Positions 16,223 through 24,143 of a stretch of DNA of 36,588 bases are shown here, in pieces. The stretch is taken from assembly GCA_964431965.1 (NCBI GenBank), contig CAYSLU010000054.1, forward strand, positions 1 to 36,588, read 5' to 3'. Every line of letters begins with the position of its first letter. Positions within the stretch are counted from its first letter, which is position 1. This DNA is from CAYSLU01 sp964431965. GTDB taxonomy: Bacteria > Verrucomicrobiota > Kiritimatiellia > CAIKKV01 > CAYSLU01. A model generated the notes under the pieces. It saw only the letters and a list, made by a program, of their open reading frames with translations. It ran no database searches and was not told where the DNA came from. The translations under genes and the position numbers were made by a program.

Positions 16223-17386
16223 ATGATCCAGACACTGGCCGTCGCCAACTACCGCTCGCTGCGCCGCCTGGTGGTGCCGCTGCAGGGGCTGAACCTGATC
16301 ACGGGCGCGAACGGCAGCGGAAAGTCGAACGTGTATCGCGCCCTCCGGCTGCTGGCCGAGACGGCCCAGGGCGGCTTGATCGCATCGCTGGCCCGCGAGG
16401 GCGGGCTTCCCTCCACGCTGTGGGCCGGGCCTGAATCGTTCGGTCGCGCGGTCAGGCGCGGAGAGCACGCGGTGCAAGGCACCGTGCGGAGGGAACCGGT
16501 CAGCCTCCGCCTCGGCTTCGCCGAATCAGATTTTGGATACGCAATCGATCTGGGGCTGCCCGCGCTCTCGCCGTCGGCCTTTTCGCTCGATCCCATGGTC
16601 AAGCGCGAGTGCATTTGGAACGGTCCATTCTTCCGTCCTGCATCCGTTCTGGTGGACCGGCGCGGGCCCGCGCTCCGAATGCGGAATGCGCAGGGTGCAT
16701 GGACCGAGGTGCCCGTCGCGCTTCCCTCGTTCGACAGCATGATGGCGCGCTTCGCCGATCCGCAGCAGGCGCCGGAAATGCTGGTGCTCCGGGAGCAGAT
16801 CCGGTCCTGGCGATTCTACGACCACTTCCGGACCGACGCGGACGCACCGGCCCGCGCGCCCCAGGTGGGTACGCACACGCCGGTGCTGGGCCATGACGGC
16901 ACAGACCTCGCGGCGGCGCTCCAGACCATTCGCGAGATCGGCGATGCAGCCGCCTTGGACACCGCGGTGGCAGACGCCTTCCCGGGCGCCTCGATCTCCA
17001 TACGGACCGCGGACGGCCGGCTCGAGGTCGAGATGCGTCAGCACGGCCTGCTCCGTGGCCTGAGAGGGGCGGAGCTGTCGGACGGCACGCTCCGCTATCT
17101 CCTGTGGATCGCGGCGCTGCTCACGCCCAGGCCGCCCTCGTTGCTCGTGCTGAACGAGCCCGAGACCAGCCTGCATCCGGACCTGCTTCCCGCCCTGGCG
17201 CGACTGGTGGCCCAGGCGGCATCGCGCACACAGGTTCTGGTCGTCTCGCACTCGGCCCCCTTGATCGAGGCGTTCGGCCGGCTGCCCGGCGGGCAGACCA
17301 TTCGCCTGGTCAAGGAGCTGGGCGAGACCCGGGTGGAGGGCCTGAAGGAGCTCGACGCGCCCCCCTGGAATTGGCCACCGCGCTGA
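16223..17386 (+). CDS. AAA family (SMC/RecF-like) ATPase
   Basis: A 387-residue stand-alone ATPase with an ABC/SMC-like head. Walker A is GANGSGKS (28-35), directly after an N-terminal strand typical of the AAA_21/COG4637-type predicted ATPases (TLAVANYRSLRRL). The signature region is LSDGTLRYL, and Walker B reads VLNEPETSLHP with N311-E312 in place of D-E, as is common in this group. A switch histidine follows in VVSHSAPL, and the C-terminus ends in WNWPPR, also typical. There is no TOPRIM or nuclease domain. Cellular role unknown; relatives occur alone or in defence-type gene pairs. A nucleotidyltransferase follows about 100 nt downstream but appears to have its own promoter. Confidence 0.88.
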   Translation: MIQTLAVANYRSLRRLVVPLQGLNLITGANGSGKSNVYRALRLLAETAQGGLIASLAREGGLPSTLWAGPESFGRAVRRGEHAVQGTVRREPVSLRLGFAESDFGYAIDLGLPALSPSAFSLDPMVKRECIWNGPFFRPASVLVDRRGPALRMRNAQGAWTEVPVALPSFDSMMARFADPQQAPEMLVLREQIRSWRFYDHFRTDADAPARAPQVGTHTPVLGHDGTDLAAALQTIREIGDAAALDTAVADAFPGASISIRTADGRLEVEMRQHGLLRGLRGAELSDGTLRYLLWIAALLTPRPPSLLVLNEPETSLHPDLLPALARLVAQAASRTQVLVVSHSAPLIEAFGRLPGGQTIRLVKELGETRVEGLKELDAPPWNWPPR

Positions 17387-17459
17387 GGCGTGCCCCCCCG
17401 ATCGGTGGAAACGGATGAGGAAGTGCTGCGTGGCTGTGTGCGGCGTCACCGCTTTTGCC

Positions 17460-17487
17460 TTGAGCCCCCCGCGAGCCGGCCCATAAT
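17460..17487 (+). promoter_or_regulatory. Promoter for a leaderless nucleotidyltransferase transcript
   Basis: TTGAGC (17460-17465), 16-nt spacer, CATAAT (17482-17487). A start point 7-8 nt downstream falls on the A of the ATG at 17495, and there is no Shine-Dalgarno sequence before that codon. The -10 box overlaps an earlier in-frame ATG at 17486, which argues against the earlier start. Confidence 0.45.
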
Positions 17488-17494
17488 GGCCATC

Positions 17495-18028
17495 ATGACT
17501 GGACGGCAGTTTTACGACTGGCAGACTGCGGGCGGCGCTGATGATGTGATGCGTCTGGTTGACGCTTTGGAGCGGGCGGAGATTCCCTGGTGCGCCATTG
17601 GGGGCGTGGCCGTCAATCACTGGGCAGCCGAGCCGATGGTCACCCGGGATGTCGATTTTGTCGTTGCAGTCGATCAGATCGATCATGCCATGAAGGTTCT
17701 GACAACGGCGGGGTTCACGGCGGAAAAGCACGACTGGTCAGTCAACTTCACGAGCAAGTCGCAGATCAGCATCCAACTCAGCACGGCCGGCTTCTACCGC
17801 GACTTTCCCTCACGATCCGTACCTGCTGATGTTCATGGCATCCTGCTGCGAGTTGCTTCGTTGGGGGACACGCTGGCTGGCAAGGTCGAGGCGTGGAAAG
17901 ACGATCAGAGACGTCCCAGCAAGCGGATGAAGGATCTGACGGACATCGCACGTCTGGTTGAAGCGCATCCCCGGCTTCGCGCATCGCTTCCGCCGGCAGT
18001 CCTCCAAGCGCTCGACGCGGCGCGCTGA
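17495..18028 (+). CDS. MNT-fold nucleotidyltransferase (AbiEii-like)
   Basis: A 177-residue protein with the polymerase-beta-type nucleotidyltransferase core. The glycine pair is at 36-37 (AIGGVAVNHW) and the metal-binding acid pair at D52-x-D54 (TRDVDFVV). A later helix has KVEAWKDDQRRPSKRMKDL and DIARL, typical of AbiEii/AbiGii-toxin-like or DUF6036-like proteins. These proteins transfer a nucleotide to RNA or protein, often in toxin-antitoxin or abortive infection modules, but no partner antitoxin is evident. An earlier ATG at 17486 is in frame; I prefer 17495 because the likely -10 box covers 17486. G+C and codon choice look less extreme than in the neighbours, a hint of transfer. Confidence 0.72.
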   Translation: MTGRQFYDWQTAGGADDVMRLVDALERAEIPWCAIGGVAVNHWAAEPMVTRDVDFVVAVDQIDHAMKVLTTAGFTAEKHDWSVNFTSKSQISIQLSTAGFYRDFPSRSVPADVHGILLRVASLGDTLAGKVEAWKDDQRRPSKRMKDLTDIARLVEAHPRLRASLPPAVLQALDAAR

Positions 18029-18114
18029 TCTGGAGATGCGGCCTTCCGCCGTTCTCCGGTCTTCAGCATCCGGCTTCGTCGTCATCCTCGTTCCCGTCTT
18101 CGAAATTCTCCGCA

Positions 18115-18120
18115 TTGACA
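18115..18120 (+). promoter_or_regulatory. Possible -35 box upstream of the stress protein gene
   Basis: A perfect TTGACA lies 78 nt before the universal stress gene start. The expected -10 position (AACATG at 18138-18143) is a poor match, so this is a weak call. Confidence 0.2.
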
Positions 18121-18197
18121 ATGCCCGGCCGTTGGGCAACATGGATGGCGGAGAGAGACACGGTACGCGAATGGGCGGAAAACAGGAGGAACCAGCC

Positions 18198-18659
18198 ATG
18201 ATGCCGATCACCAAGATCATCTGTCCGACGGACTTCAGCGAAGCGTCCAGTCATGCCGTGCGCGCCGCCGGCGAGATGGCCGCCCAGCTTGGCGCCGAGC
18301 TCGTCCTGATGCACGTCGTGGCCCCGGTGCCGGTGATGCCCGAGTTCAACGACGCGCCGCCGTTCGACGTCGTCGGATACGAGCGCGCGCTGCTCGCGCG
18401 CGCCGAGAAGGCCCTGAACGAAATGGTCGCCTCGCTGCTGCCGAAGACCCTGCGCGTGCGCCTCATCACCTCGGTGGGCCACGCCGCCGACGTGATCTGC
18501 CGGACGGCGGAGAGCGAGCGGGCGGGCCTGGTCGTCATCGCCACGCACGGCATGACCGGCTGGCGCCACTACGTGTTCGGCTCCGTGGCCCAGAAGGTCG
18601 TCCAGCACACCGCGCTGCCCGTCCTCCTGATCCGCGCGCCGCGGCCAGCCGGGGCCTGA
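18198..18659 (+). CDS. Universal stress protein (UspA family)
   Basis: A 153-residue single-domain Usp. It starts MMPITKIICPTDFSEAS with the nucleotide-contacting Asp12 and ends in the ATP-binding loop ATHGMTGWRHYVFGSVAQ, which keeps the second G, nine residues and G-S of the G-x2-G-x9-G-S motif although the first Gly is Ala. It then closes with the usual strand LPVLLIRAP. The ATG at 18198 has AGGAGG at 18184-18189, 8 nt upstream, so the much longer frame beginning at 17958 is rejected. Usp proteins bind ATP or act as stress-response dimers in the cytoplasm. The downstream ThDP enzyme starts 50 nt later with its own strong ribosome binding site, so the two could be co-transcribed. Confidence 0.92.
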   Translation: MMPITKIICPTDFSEASSHAVRAAGEMAAQLGAELVLMHVVAPVPVMPEFNDAPPFDVVGYERALLARAEKALNEMVASLLPKTLRVRLITSVGHAADVICRTAESERAGLVVIATHGMTGWRHYVFGSVAQKVVQHTALPVLLIRAPRPAGA

Positions 18660-18709
18660 CGCAGTCCGGGCGTGTCGCGGCCCGGCCGTGCGTCGGGAGG
18701 AGGCGTGAG

Positions 18710-20389
18710 ATGGCGAACGTTACGGGGGGCCGCCTGCTGGTCCGGTCGCTCCGGGCGCACGGCGTCACCCGCATCTTCACGCTCCCCGGCGCCGGCATCT
18801 TCCCGGTGTACGAGGCCTGCCGCGCCGAGGGGATCGACATCGTCGGGGGCCGCCATGAGGCGGCTGTGGTGCAAACGGCCGAGGGCTGGGCGCGGGTCAG
18901 CGGCCGGCCCGGAGTCGCGATTCTGGCCGAGGGCCCCGGCCACGCGAACGGCATACCGGGCGTGGCCACCGCCTACGCCGAGTGCAGCCCGCTCATCATG
19001 ATGAGCGGCACGGACGACAGCCGCAACCTCGGGCGCGGGGCGCTCCAGGAGCTCCCGCAGGTGGCCATGTGCGCGCCCGTATCCAAGCTGTCGGCGCTGG
19101 TCACCGACGCGCGCCGCATCCCCGGACACGTGGATGCCGCCTTCCACGCCGCCACCACGGGCATCCCCGGCCCCGCCCACCTCAGCCTGCCGGCCGATGT
19201 GCTCGAGCAGGGAGTCGCGGAATCGGCCGCGCCGGCGCCCGCTGCCGCGCCGGTGCCGGACGCGCCGACCGCGGGTTTCGCCAGTGACGCGATCCGCCTG
19301 CTGGCCGGGGCCGACCGGCCGGTCATCGTCGCCGGCATCATGTCCTTCTGGTCCGGCGCGGGCGATGCGCTCCGCCGCCTCGTCGAGTCCACGCACATCC
19401 CGCTCTTCACGGTCGAACGGGCGCGCGGCCTCATGCCCGACGACCATCCGGCCTGCTTCGGAGACGGCTACACGTCCGTGAACCCGGTCGCCGAAGCCAT
19501 CCACCACGCCGATGTCGTGCTCATCCTCGGCGACAAGATCGACTGCCGCTTCGCCTATGGATCTTCCTTCGGCCAAGCCCGGGTCATCCAGGTCTGCCCC
19601 GACCAGGCGGAGATCGGCCGCGCCTGCCCCGTGGCGCTGGGCTGCGCCTGCGATGCCCGAGCCGCCGCCGAGGAGCTGCTCGCGGCCGCGGGCGGGCGAT
19701 CCTGGCCCGAGCGGGGCGACTGGCTCCAGACGCTCCGCGATGCGCGCCGCCGACACGCGCTCGAAGTCCGGCGCCTCGGCGCGATCGATTCGTCGCCCCC
19801 GCACCCTGCGCGCATCGCGGCCGAGGTGGACGCGTTCGCCGACGCCCGCACGATCTACGTCTTCGACGGCGGCGATTTCTCCGGCTGGGTTCGCTACTGC
19901 CTGAGCGCACGCCGGCCGGCCGGCTGGCAGATCGGAACGGTCCTCGGCCACCTCGGCACCGGCCTCCCCTACGCCATCGGCGCCCAGCTCGCCGACCCGA
20001 ACGCCCGCGTGATCCTGCTGACCGGCGACGGATCGCTCGGCTTCTGCATGATGGAGTTCGAGACGGCCGTCCGCGAGCGGCTGCCGATCGTGGTCGTCGT
20101 GGGAAACGACTCCGCATGGGGCATCGAGGAGTTCTTCCAGGAAAAGCAGTACGGGCCCGAGCGCCCGCTCGCGACGCCGCTGTCCAACACGCACTGGGAC
20201 CTGATGGCACAGGCGATGGGCGGGTGGGGCGAGCGCGTCGAGCGCGTCGAGGACCTGCGGCCCGCCCTCGAGCGCGCCTTCGCCGCCGGCGGACCGGCCT
20301 GCGTCAACGTCGTCACGCCCCGCGTGCCCAGCCCGCTGGCGCGCACGTTCGCCCGGGTCTTCGCCCGCCGCCGGAGGCTGGCCCAGTGA
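18710..20389 (+). CDS. ThDP-dependent enzyme, acetolactate synthase large-subunit-like
   Basis: A 559-residue thiamine-diphosphate enzyme of the acetolactate synthase / benzoylformate decarboxylase superfamily. The N-terminal PYR domain carries the catalytic Glu50 in GGRHEAAVV; a central domain (about 185-330) follows; the C-terminal PP domain has the ThDP/Mg motif G439-D440-G441 (TGDGSLGF) ending at N466-D467, with WGIEEF after it. Such enzymes decarboxylate 2-oxo acids or join them to a second carbonyl; the exact reaction cannot be read from sequence. GGAGGAGG at 18696-18703 precedes the ATG by 6 nt. Its TGA overlaps the GTG of the methyltransferase, so the two are coupled. There is no small regulatory (IlvH/IlvN) subunit nearby, which argues against housekeeping valine/isoleucine synthesis. 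Confidence 0.9.
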   Translation: MANVTGGRLLVRSLRAHGVTRIFTLPGAGIFPVYEACRAEGIDIVGGRHEAAVVQTAEGWARVSGRPGVAILAEGPGHANGIPGVATAYAECSPLIMMSGTDDSRNLGRGALQELPQVAMCAPVSKLSALVTDARRIPGHVDAAFHAATTGIPGPAHLSLPADVLEQGVAESAAPAPAAAPVPDAPTAGFASDAIRLLAGADRPVIVAGIMSFWSGAGDALRRLVESTHIPLFTVERARGLMPDDHPACFGDGYTSVNPVAEAIHHADVVLILGDKIDCRFAYGSSFGQARVIQVCPDQAEIGRACPVALGCACDARAAAEELLAAAGGRSWPERGDWLQTLRDARRRHALEVRRLGAIDSSPPHPARIAAEVDAFADARTIYVFDGGDFSGWVRYCLSARRPAGWQIGTVLGHLGTGLPYAIGAQLADPNARVILLTGDGSLGFCMMEFETAVRERLPIVVVVGNDSAWGIEEFFQEKQYGPERPLATPLSNTHWDLMAQAMGGWGERVERVEDLRPALERAFAAGGPACVNVVTPRVPSPLARTFARVFARRRRLAQ

Positions 20390-21477
20390 CCGCGCCCGTC
20401 CCCAGGCCCGAGCCCGGCGACCTCCTCGCGGAGGGCGCCCGAGCCCGCGCGCTCTCGGCCGAGGTCGCCGGTGTAACGGGCATGGTGCAGGGGCTCAACC
20501 TGGTGAGCGACGCCATCCTGGCGCACGTGCTCTTCGCGCTCTGGGACAGCGGCTTCTACGAGTACTCGCTCACGCGCGCATCCTTCGGCGTCGGCGAGGC
20601 GGCCCGCGACCTCAATCTCGCCGAGCCGGTGCTCCAGTGGCTGTTCAACCATCTCGTCGGCCGCGGGGTGCTGGCCGAGCGCGACAGCCGGCTCGCGCTC
20701 ACGCCTTCCGGCGCCGCCCTCTCGAACGTGCTCGTGCGCGGCACGTTCAACCTGTACCTGGGCGGCTACGGCCCGCTGCTCGCCCAGCTGGGGCCCCTCC
20801 TCCGGAAGGAGCGGGCCGACGACGATCCCGCGATCGCCCGATCCGGGCGGCACACCGCCGTGGGCAGCGAGCAGCTCGCCTGCGTCCGGGTGGCGCCGGC
20901 CGTCCTCAAGGTGCTGCGCGAGCGCGGACGCCGGCACGTGCTCGACCTCGGATGCGGGTCGGGCGGCTTCCTCATCCAGCTCGCACGCCTCGACCCGGAC
21001 ATCCGGGGCGTGGGCATCGATATCTCGGCCGACGCCATCGAGGAGGCGCGGGCCAACGCGCGGCGCTCCGGCGTCGATGCCCGCCTCTCCTTCTCCCGCG
21101 CCGAGGTCGGAGCGGGGCCCCTGCCCATCGATCCCGCGCAACGCGACAGGATCGACGCCGTCACCGCCATGTACGTCCTCCACGAGTTCGGCCGCGGCGG
21201 GCGGGCGGGCATCGTGCGCGTGCTCCGCGAGATCGCCTCCGCTCTGCCGGCCCGCCTCCTCGCGTTCACAGAGTGTCTGCCGGCCGACGCCGCCGCGCTC
21301 GCGAAGGAGCCGCCGACCACGTTTTCGCAGCTCGACTACCTCCTGATCCATCCCCTCTCCCGCCAAGGCCTGCCGCTGCCGGCTGCGGAGTGGACCTCGA
21401 TGCTCGAGGAGGCGGGCGTGCAGCTGCTCGACCAGCGGCCCCTGCACTGGGTCCGGTTGTATGTCGCGCAGACGTGA
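20386..21477 (+). CDS. Class I SAM-dependent methyltransferase with N-terminal winged helix
   Basis: A 363-residue methyltransferase starting with GTG at 20386, overlapping the ThDP gene stop (GTGA), with GGAGG (20373-20377) 8 nt upstream. Residues about 45-115 look like the winged-helix dimerisation domain of small-molecule O-methyltransferases (ALWDSGFYEY, VLQWLFNHLVGRGVL, LTPSGAALSN). The SAM-binding motif I is VLDLGCGSGGFLIQLA, followed by the acidic strand GVGIDISADAIEEARANA. The C-terminal part (QLDYLLIHPLSRQGLP, and WTSMLEEAGV) fits the same group. Architecture and position suggest tailoring of a metabolite made with the neighbouring ThDP, radical SAM and SDR enzymes; the substrate is unknown. 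The frame reaches back to an ATG at 20116 inside the ThDP gene, but that segment is antiframe noise. Confidence 0.88.
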   Translation: MTAPVPRPEPGDLLAEGARARALSAEVAGVTGMVQGLNLVSDAILAHVLFALWDSGFYEYSLTRASFGVGEAARDLNLAEPVLQWLFNHLVGRGVLAERDSRLALTPSGAALSNVLVRGTFNLYLGGYGPLLAQLGPLLRKERADDDPAIARSGRHTAVGSEQLACVRVAPAVLKVLRERGRRHVLDLGCGSGGFLIQLARLDPDIRGVGIDISADAIEEARANARRSGVDARLSFSRAEVGAGPLPIDPAQRDRIDAVTAMYVLHEFGRGGRAGIVRVLREIASALPARLLAFTECLPADAAALAKEPPTTFSQLDYLLIHPLSRQGLPLPAAEWTSMLEEAGVQLLDQRPLHWVRLYVAQT

Positions 21478-21517
21478 CCCGGGACGGCCGCGCCCGGCCA
21501 GGCGCGGAAAGGAACAT

Positions 21518-23218
21518 ATGCCCAGCGAACCGCTCGACTGCGTGATCGTCGGCTACCACGACGTCGACCTGCAGCCGATCATGGCCGCCCGCGCCCAGGC
21601 CGCGGCCGAATCGGGCGGCTTCCGCCAGATGCTGGGCAGCGTGTTCCGCTACGGCGGCCGCTGGCGGCACCACGTCCAGCTCCTCGACGCCGCACTTGAG
21701 GAGGCGACCGGCCGGCCGCGCGGCCTCCACACCATGGAGCTGCCAAACCTGGCCGTCTCCTACCTGCACGCCTATCTCGCACGCCGTGGGTTTTCGGTCG
21801 GATCCGTGAACTTCTTCACCCCGGACCGCGACCGGCTGGCGGCGCTGCTCCGGGCCGGGCCGCGCGCGGTCGCCATCACCACCACGCTGTACTTCGACAG
21901 CGAGCCGGTCCGGGAAATCGTCGCCTTCGTCCGGCGGCACGCGCCGGACGCGTGCATCGTGGCCGGCGGCCCGCACATACACAACGTCTGCGGGCTGCGC
22001 AGCGCCATCGCTCAGGACCGGTTTCTGGCCGACATGGGTGCGGACGTGTACGTCAACGACTCGCAGGGAGAGGCTGCGCTCGCGCGCCTGCTGTCGGAGC
22101 TTCGCACCGGAGGCTGGGCGGACTGGAGCGCCATCGCGAACCTCGCCTATCCCGGCCCCGGCGGGCCGACCGACATCGGCGCCTGGGTGCGGACCGCGCG
22201 CGCGGTCGAGTCGAACGACCTCGACGCGGAGGCGATCGACTGGAGCCTCCTGCCCGCCGGGCTCTGCCGCCCGACGGCGCAGATGCGGATCTCCCGAAGC
22301 TGCCCGTTCGCGTGCTCCTTCTGCCGCTACCCGGCGCTGGCCGGGCCCAGCACGCTCACCGGCATTCCCGTGATCGAGCGCGAGATGCGCCAGCTCCGCC
22401 AGGCTGGCGCCTCGACGCTCATCTTCGTCGATGACACGCCGAACGTGCCCGCGCCGCGGTTCAAGCAGATGCTGCGCATGATGATCGACGGCGGGCTCGG
22501 GTGGAACTGGTTCTCCAACTTCCGCTGCTCCAACGCGGACCCGGAGACCTACGACCTGCTGCAGGCGAGCGGCTGCCGGGGCGTGTTCCTCGGCATCGAG
22601 TCGGGCGACCAGGGTGTGCTCGACAACATGCACAAGCAGGCGTCCGTGGAAAAGTACCGCGATGGCATCCGGCGGCTCAAGGAGCGCGGCATCCTGACGT
22701 ACGCCTCGTTCGTGGTCGGATTCCCCGGCGAAACACGCGAGACGGCGCTCCGCACGCTGCGGTTCATCGAGGAGACGCAGCCGGACTACTACCAGCTCCA
22801 CCTCTACTACCACAGCCGCAACGTGCCGATCCACCGGCAGGCCACCCGGTTCGGCCTGCATGGAAGTGATTACAGCTGGCGCCACAACACGATGGACTGG
22901 CGCGAGGCCGCGGACCTGATCGACCACATGCGGCGCACGATCTCCGGGCCGGTCATCTGTGGGAGCTACCTCTCCTCCTTCTGGCTGGTGGCGTATCTCC
23001 ACGGGAAGGGCGTATCCTTCGCGCACATCCGCGATTTCATGGAGCGGTCGCGGCCGCTGCTGCTGCGGAATGCGGAAACAGCGGGCGAGGCCGACGGGCG
23101 CGACGATGCGTCGATCCGCGGCGGCCTCGTGGAGGCCGCCCGCGCGATCGCGGCCGATCTTCAGCGGAGCGAGCGTGCTGTCACGGAAGATGCGGTCAGA
23201 GATGGAGTGCCATCCTGA
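21518..23218 (+). CDS. Cobalamin-binding radical SAM protein, PhpK-like
   Basis: A 566-residue class B-type radical SAM enzyme. The cluster motif CxxxCxxC is C262-C266-C269 (SCPFACSFC). The N-terminal half looks like a cobalamin-binding Rossmann domain (AVAITTTLYF, CIVAGGPHIHN) but lacks a DxHxxG histidine, as many of these do. Stretches such as MTLIFVDDTPNVP-like text (TLIFVDDTPNVPAPRFK), CRGVFLGIESGDQ, VVGFPGETRETAL and YSWRHNTMDW match what I recall of the PhpK family, whose founder methylates phosphorus in phosphinothricin-type antibiotics. Family resemblance is fairly strong; P-methylation here is not supported since no phosphonate genes are in view. ATG at 21518 is preceded by AAAGGA. 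The stop codon lies inside a dispersed palindromic element. Confidence 0.82.
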   Translation: MPSEPLDCVIVGYHDVDLQPIMAARAQAAAESGGFRQMLGSVFRYGGRWRHHVQLLDAALEEATGRPRGLHTMELPNLAVSYLHAYLARRGFSVGSVNFFTPDRDRLAALLRAGPRAVAITTTLYFDSEPVREIVAFVRRHAPDACIVAGGPHIHNVCGLRSAIAQDRFLADMGADVYVNDSQGEAALARLLSELRTGGWADWSAIANLAYPGPGGPTDIGAWVRTARAVESNDLDAEAIDWSLLPAGLCRPTAQMRISRSCPFACSFCRYPALAGPSTLTGIPVIEREMRQLRQAGASTLIFVDDTPNVPAPRFKQMLRMMIDGGLGWNWFSNFRCSNADPETYDLLQASGCRGVFLGIESGDQGVLDNMHKQASVEKYRDGIRRLKERGILTYASFVVGFPGETRETALRTLRFIEETQPDYYQLHLYYHSRNVPIHRQATRFGLHGSDYSWRHNTMDWREAADLIDHMRRTISGPVICGSYLSSFWLVAYLHGKGVSFAHIRDFMERSRPLLLRNAETAGEADGRDDASIRGGLVEAARAIAADLQRSERAVTEDAVRDGVPS

Positions 23219-23280
23219 GCGCAGCGAAGGGTCTGATGCCGCTCGCTCGGCGTGAGATTCCCCGCTTCGCTCGGAATGGC
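23209..23280. repeat. Dispersed palindromic element, complete copy
   Basis: A 72-bp element with imperfect terminal inverted repeats: it starts gccatcctgagcgcag and ends cttcgctcggaatggc. The 5' core matches the partial copy at 16051. The TGA in its catcctgagc start is the stop codon of the radical SAM gene, so the last codons of that gene come from the element. It resembles a widely dispersed intergenic repeat of environmental bacteria. Confidence 0.7.
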
Positions 23281-23333
23281 AGCGGCTCTCCGCCCGGCGA
23301 CGTCGCGGGCGAAGCGGAAAAGACGAGGTAACG

Positions 23334-24077
23334 ATGACACTCGAAAACCAGGTGGCGATGATCACGGGCGCGGGCGGCGGTATCGGGCGGGCGGTCGCGA
23401 TGGCCCTGGCCGAAGCCGGGGCTTGCGTGGCGCTCGCCGGCCGCAGCGAGGACAAGTTGGAGGCGGTCCGCGCCGGCCTCGGGCCGGCGGCCGGACGCGC
23501 CGTCGTCGTCCCGTGCGACGTGACCGACCGGGCTCAGGCGGAGCGGGCGGTCGCGGCCGTCCTGGGCCGGCTTGGCCGGATCGACATCGTCGTGTGCGCG
23601 GCCGGCATCAACGTCGCCCGGAGGGGGCTCCGCTCGCTGGATCCCACGGACTGGGATCGCGTGATCGGCACGAACTTGACGGGGGCGTTCAACATCCTTC
23701 ACTTCGTCCTGCCGTCGATGCGCGAGCGCGGCAGCGGGCTGGTGATCCAGGTATCCTCGATCTCCGGCATACGCGCCAGTGCGCTCGCGGGCGCGGCCTA
23801 TTCGGCGTCCAAGTTCGGCCAGGCCGCGCTCGGCGCCTGTATCGGCCGCGAGGAGCGGGGGCGCGGCATCCGCTCGACCGTGATCTACCCGGGCGAAGTG
23901 GACACGCCCTTTCTGGACGCACGCGCCGGCCGGCCGGACGCCGTCTCGGCGAGCCGCCGCGAGGTGATCCTCCAGCCGGCCGATGTTGCGGCCGCGGTGC
24001 GCTTCGTGGCCGAGCTGCCCGCCCGCGCGCACGTGCCCGAGCTGGTCATCAAGCCGACGGTCGACGATTTCGCGTGA
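23334..24077 (+). CDS. Short-chain dehydrogenase/reductase (SDR family)
   Basis: A 247-residue classical SDR that oxidises or reduces an alcohol/carbonyl with NAD(P). Cofactor motif TGAGGGIG is at 11-18, the second-strand ending is AGRSED, and the catalytic set is N114, S142 (SSISG), Y156 and K160 (YSASK). The usual NAG motif reads CAAG. R37 after the second strand would fit NADP preference. ATG at 23334 has GAGG at 23325-23328. It follows the radical SAM gene with a 115-nt gap filled mostly by the palindromic element, so it may belong to the same operon, though the hairpin could lower read-through. It would provide a redox step for the ThDP/methyltransferase/radical SAM set; substrate unknown. 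Confidence 0.92.
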   Translation: MTLENQVAMITGAGGGIGRAVAMALAEAGACVALAGRSEDKLEAVRAGLGPAAGRAVVVPCDVTDRAQAERAVAAVLGRLGRIDIVVCAAGINVARRGLRSLDPTDWDRVIGTNLTGAFNILHFVLPSMRERGSGLVIQVSSISGIRASALAGAAYSASKFGQAALGACIGREERGRGIRSTVIYPGEVDTPFLDARAGRPDAVSASRREVILQPADVAAAVRFVAELPARAHVPELVIKPTVDDFA

Positions 24078-24108
24078 GGACCGGCCTCCGGCGGAGCTGG
24101 GGCCTCAC

Positions 24109-24137
24109 TTGCCGCCTCCCCGCAAGTGGAGTAGTCT
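24109..24137 (+). promoter_or_regulatory. Promoter for a leaderless nucleotidyltransferase gene
   Basis: TTGCCG (24109-24114), 17-nt spacer, TAGTCT (24132-24137), then 6 nt to the GTG start at 24144. Transcription would be expected to begin at or next to the start codon. Motif inspection only. Confidence 0.45.
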
Positions 24138-24143
24138 CTGCCC

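Noticed and set aside
17958..18197. Long N-terminal extension of the universal stress protein
   Set aside because: It overlaps the nucleotidyltransferase gene and is unlike Usp proteins; the ATG at 18198 has a strong AGGAGG site.
18710..20389. Housekeeping acetolactate synthase (ilvB)
   Set aside because: No small subunit and no other branched-chain amino acid gene nearby; the methyltransferase coupling suggests a special pathway, so no gene symbol was given.
21518..24077. Phosphonate or phosphinate biosynthesis cluster
   Set aside because: The radical SAM protein resembles PhpK, but no PEP mutase, phosphonopyruvate decarboxylase of usual size or other phosphonate gene is visible.
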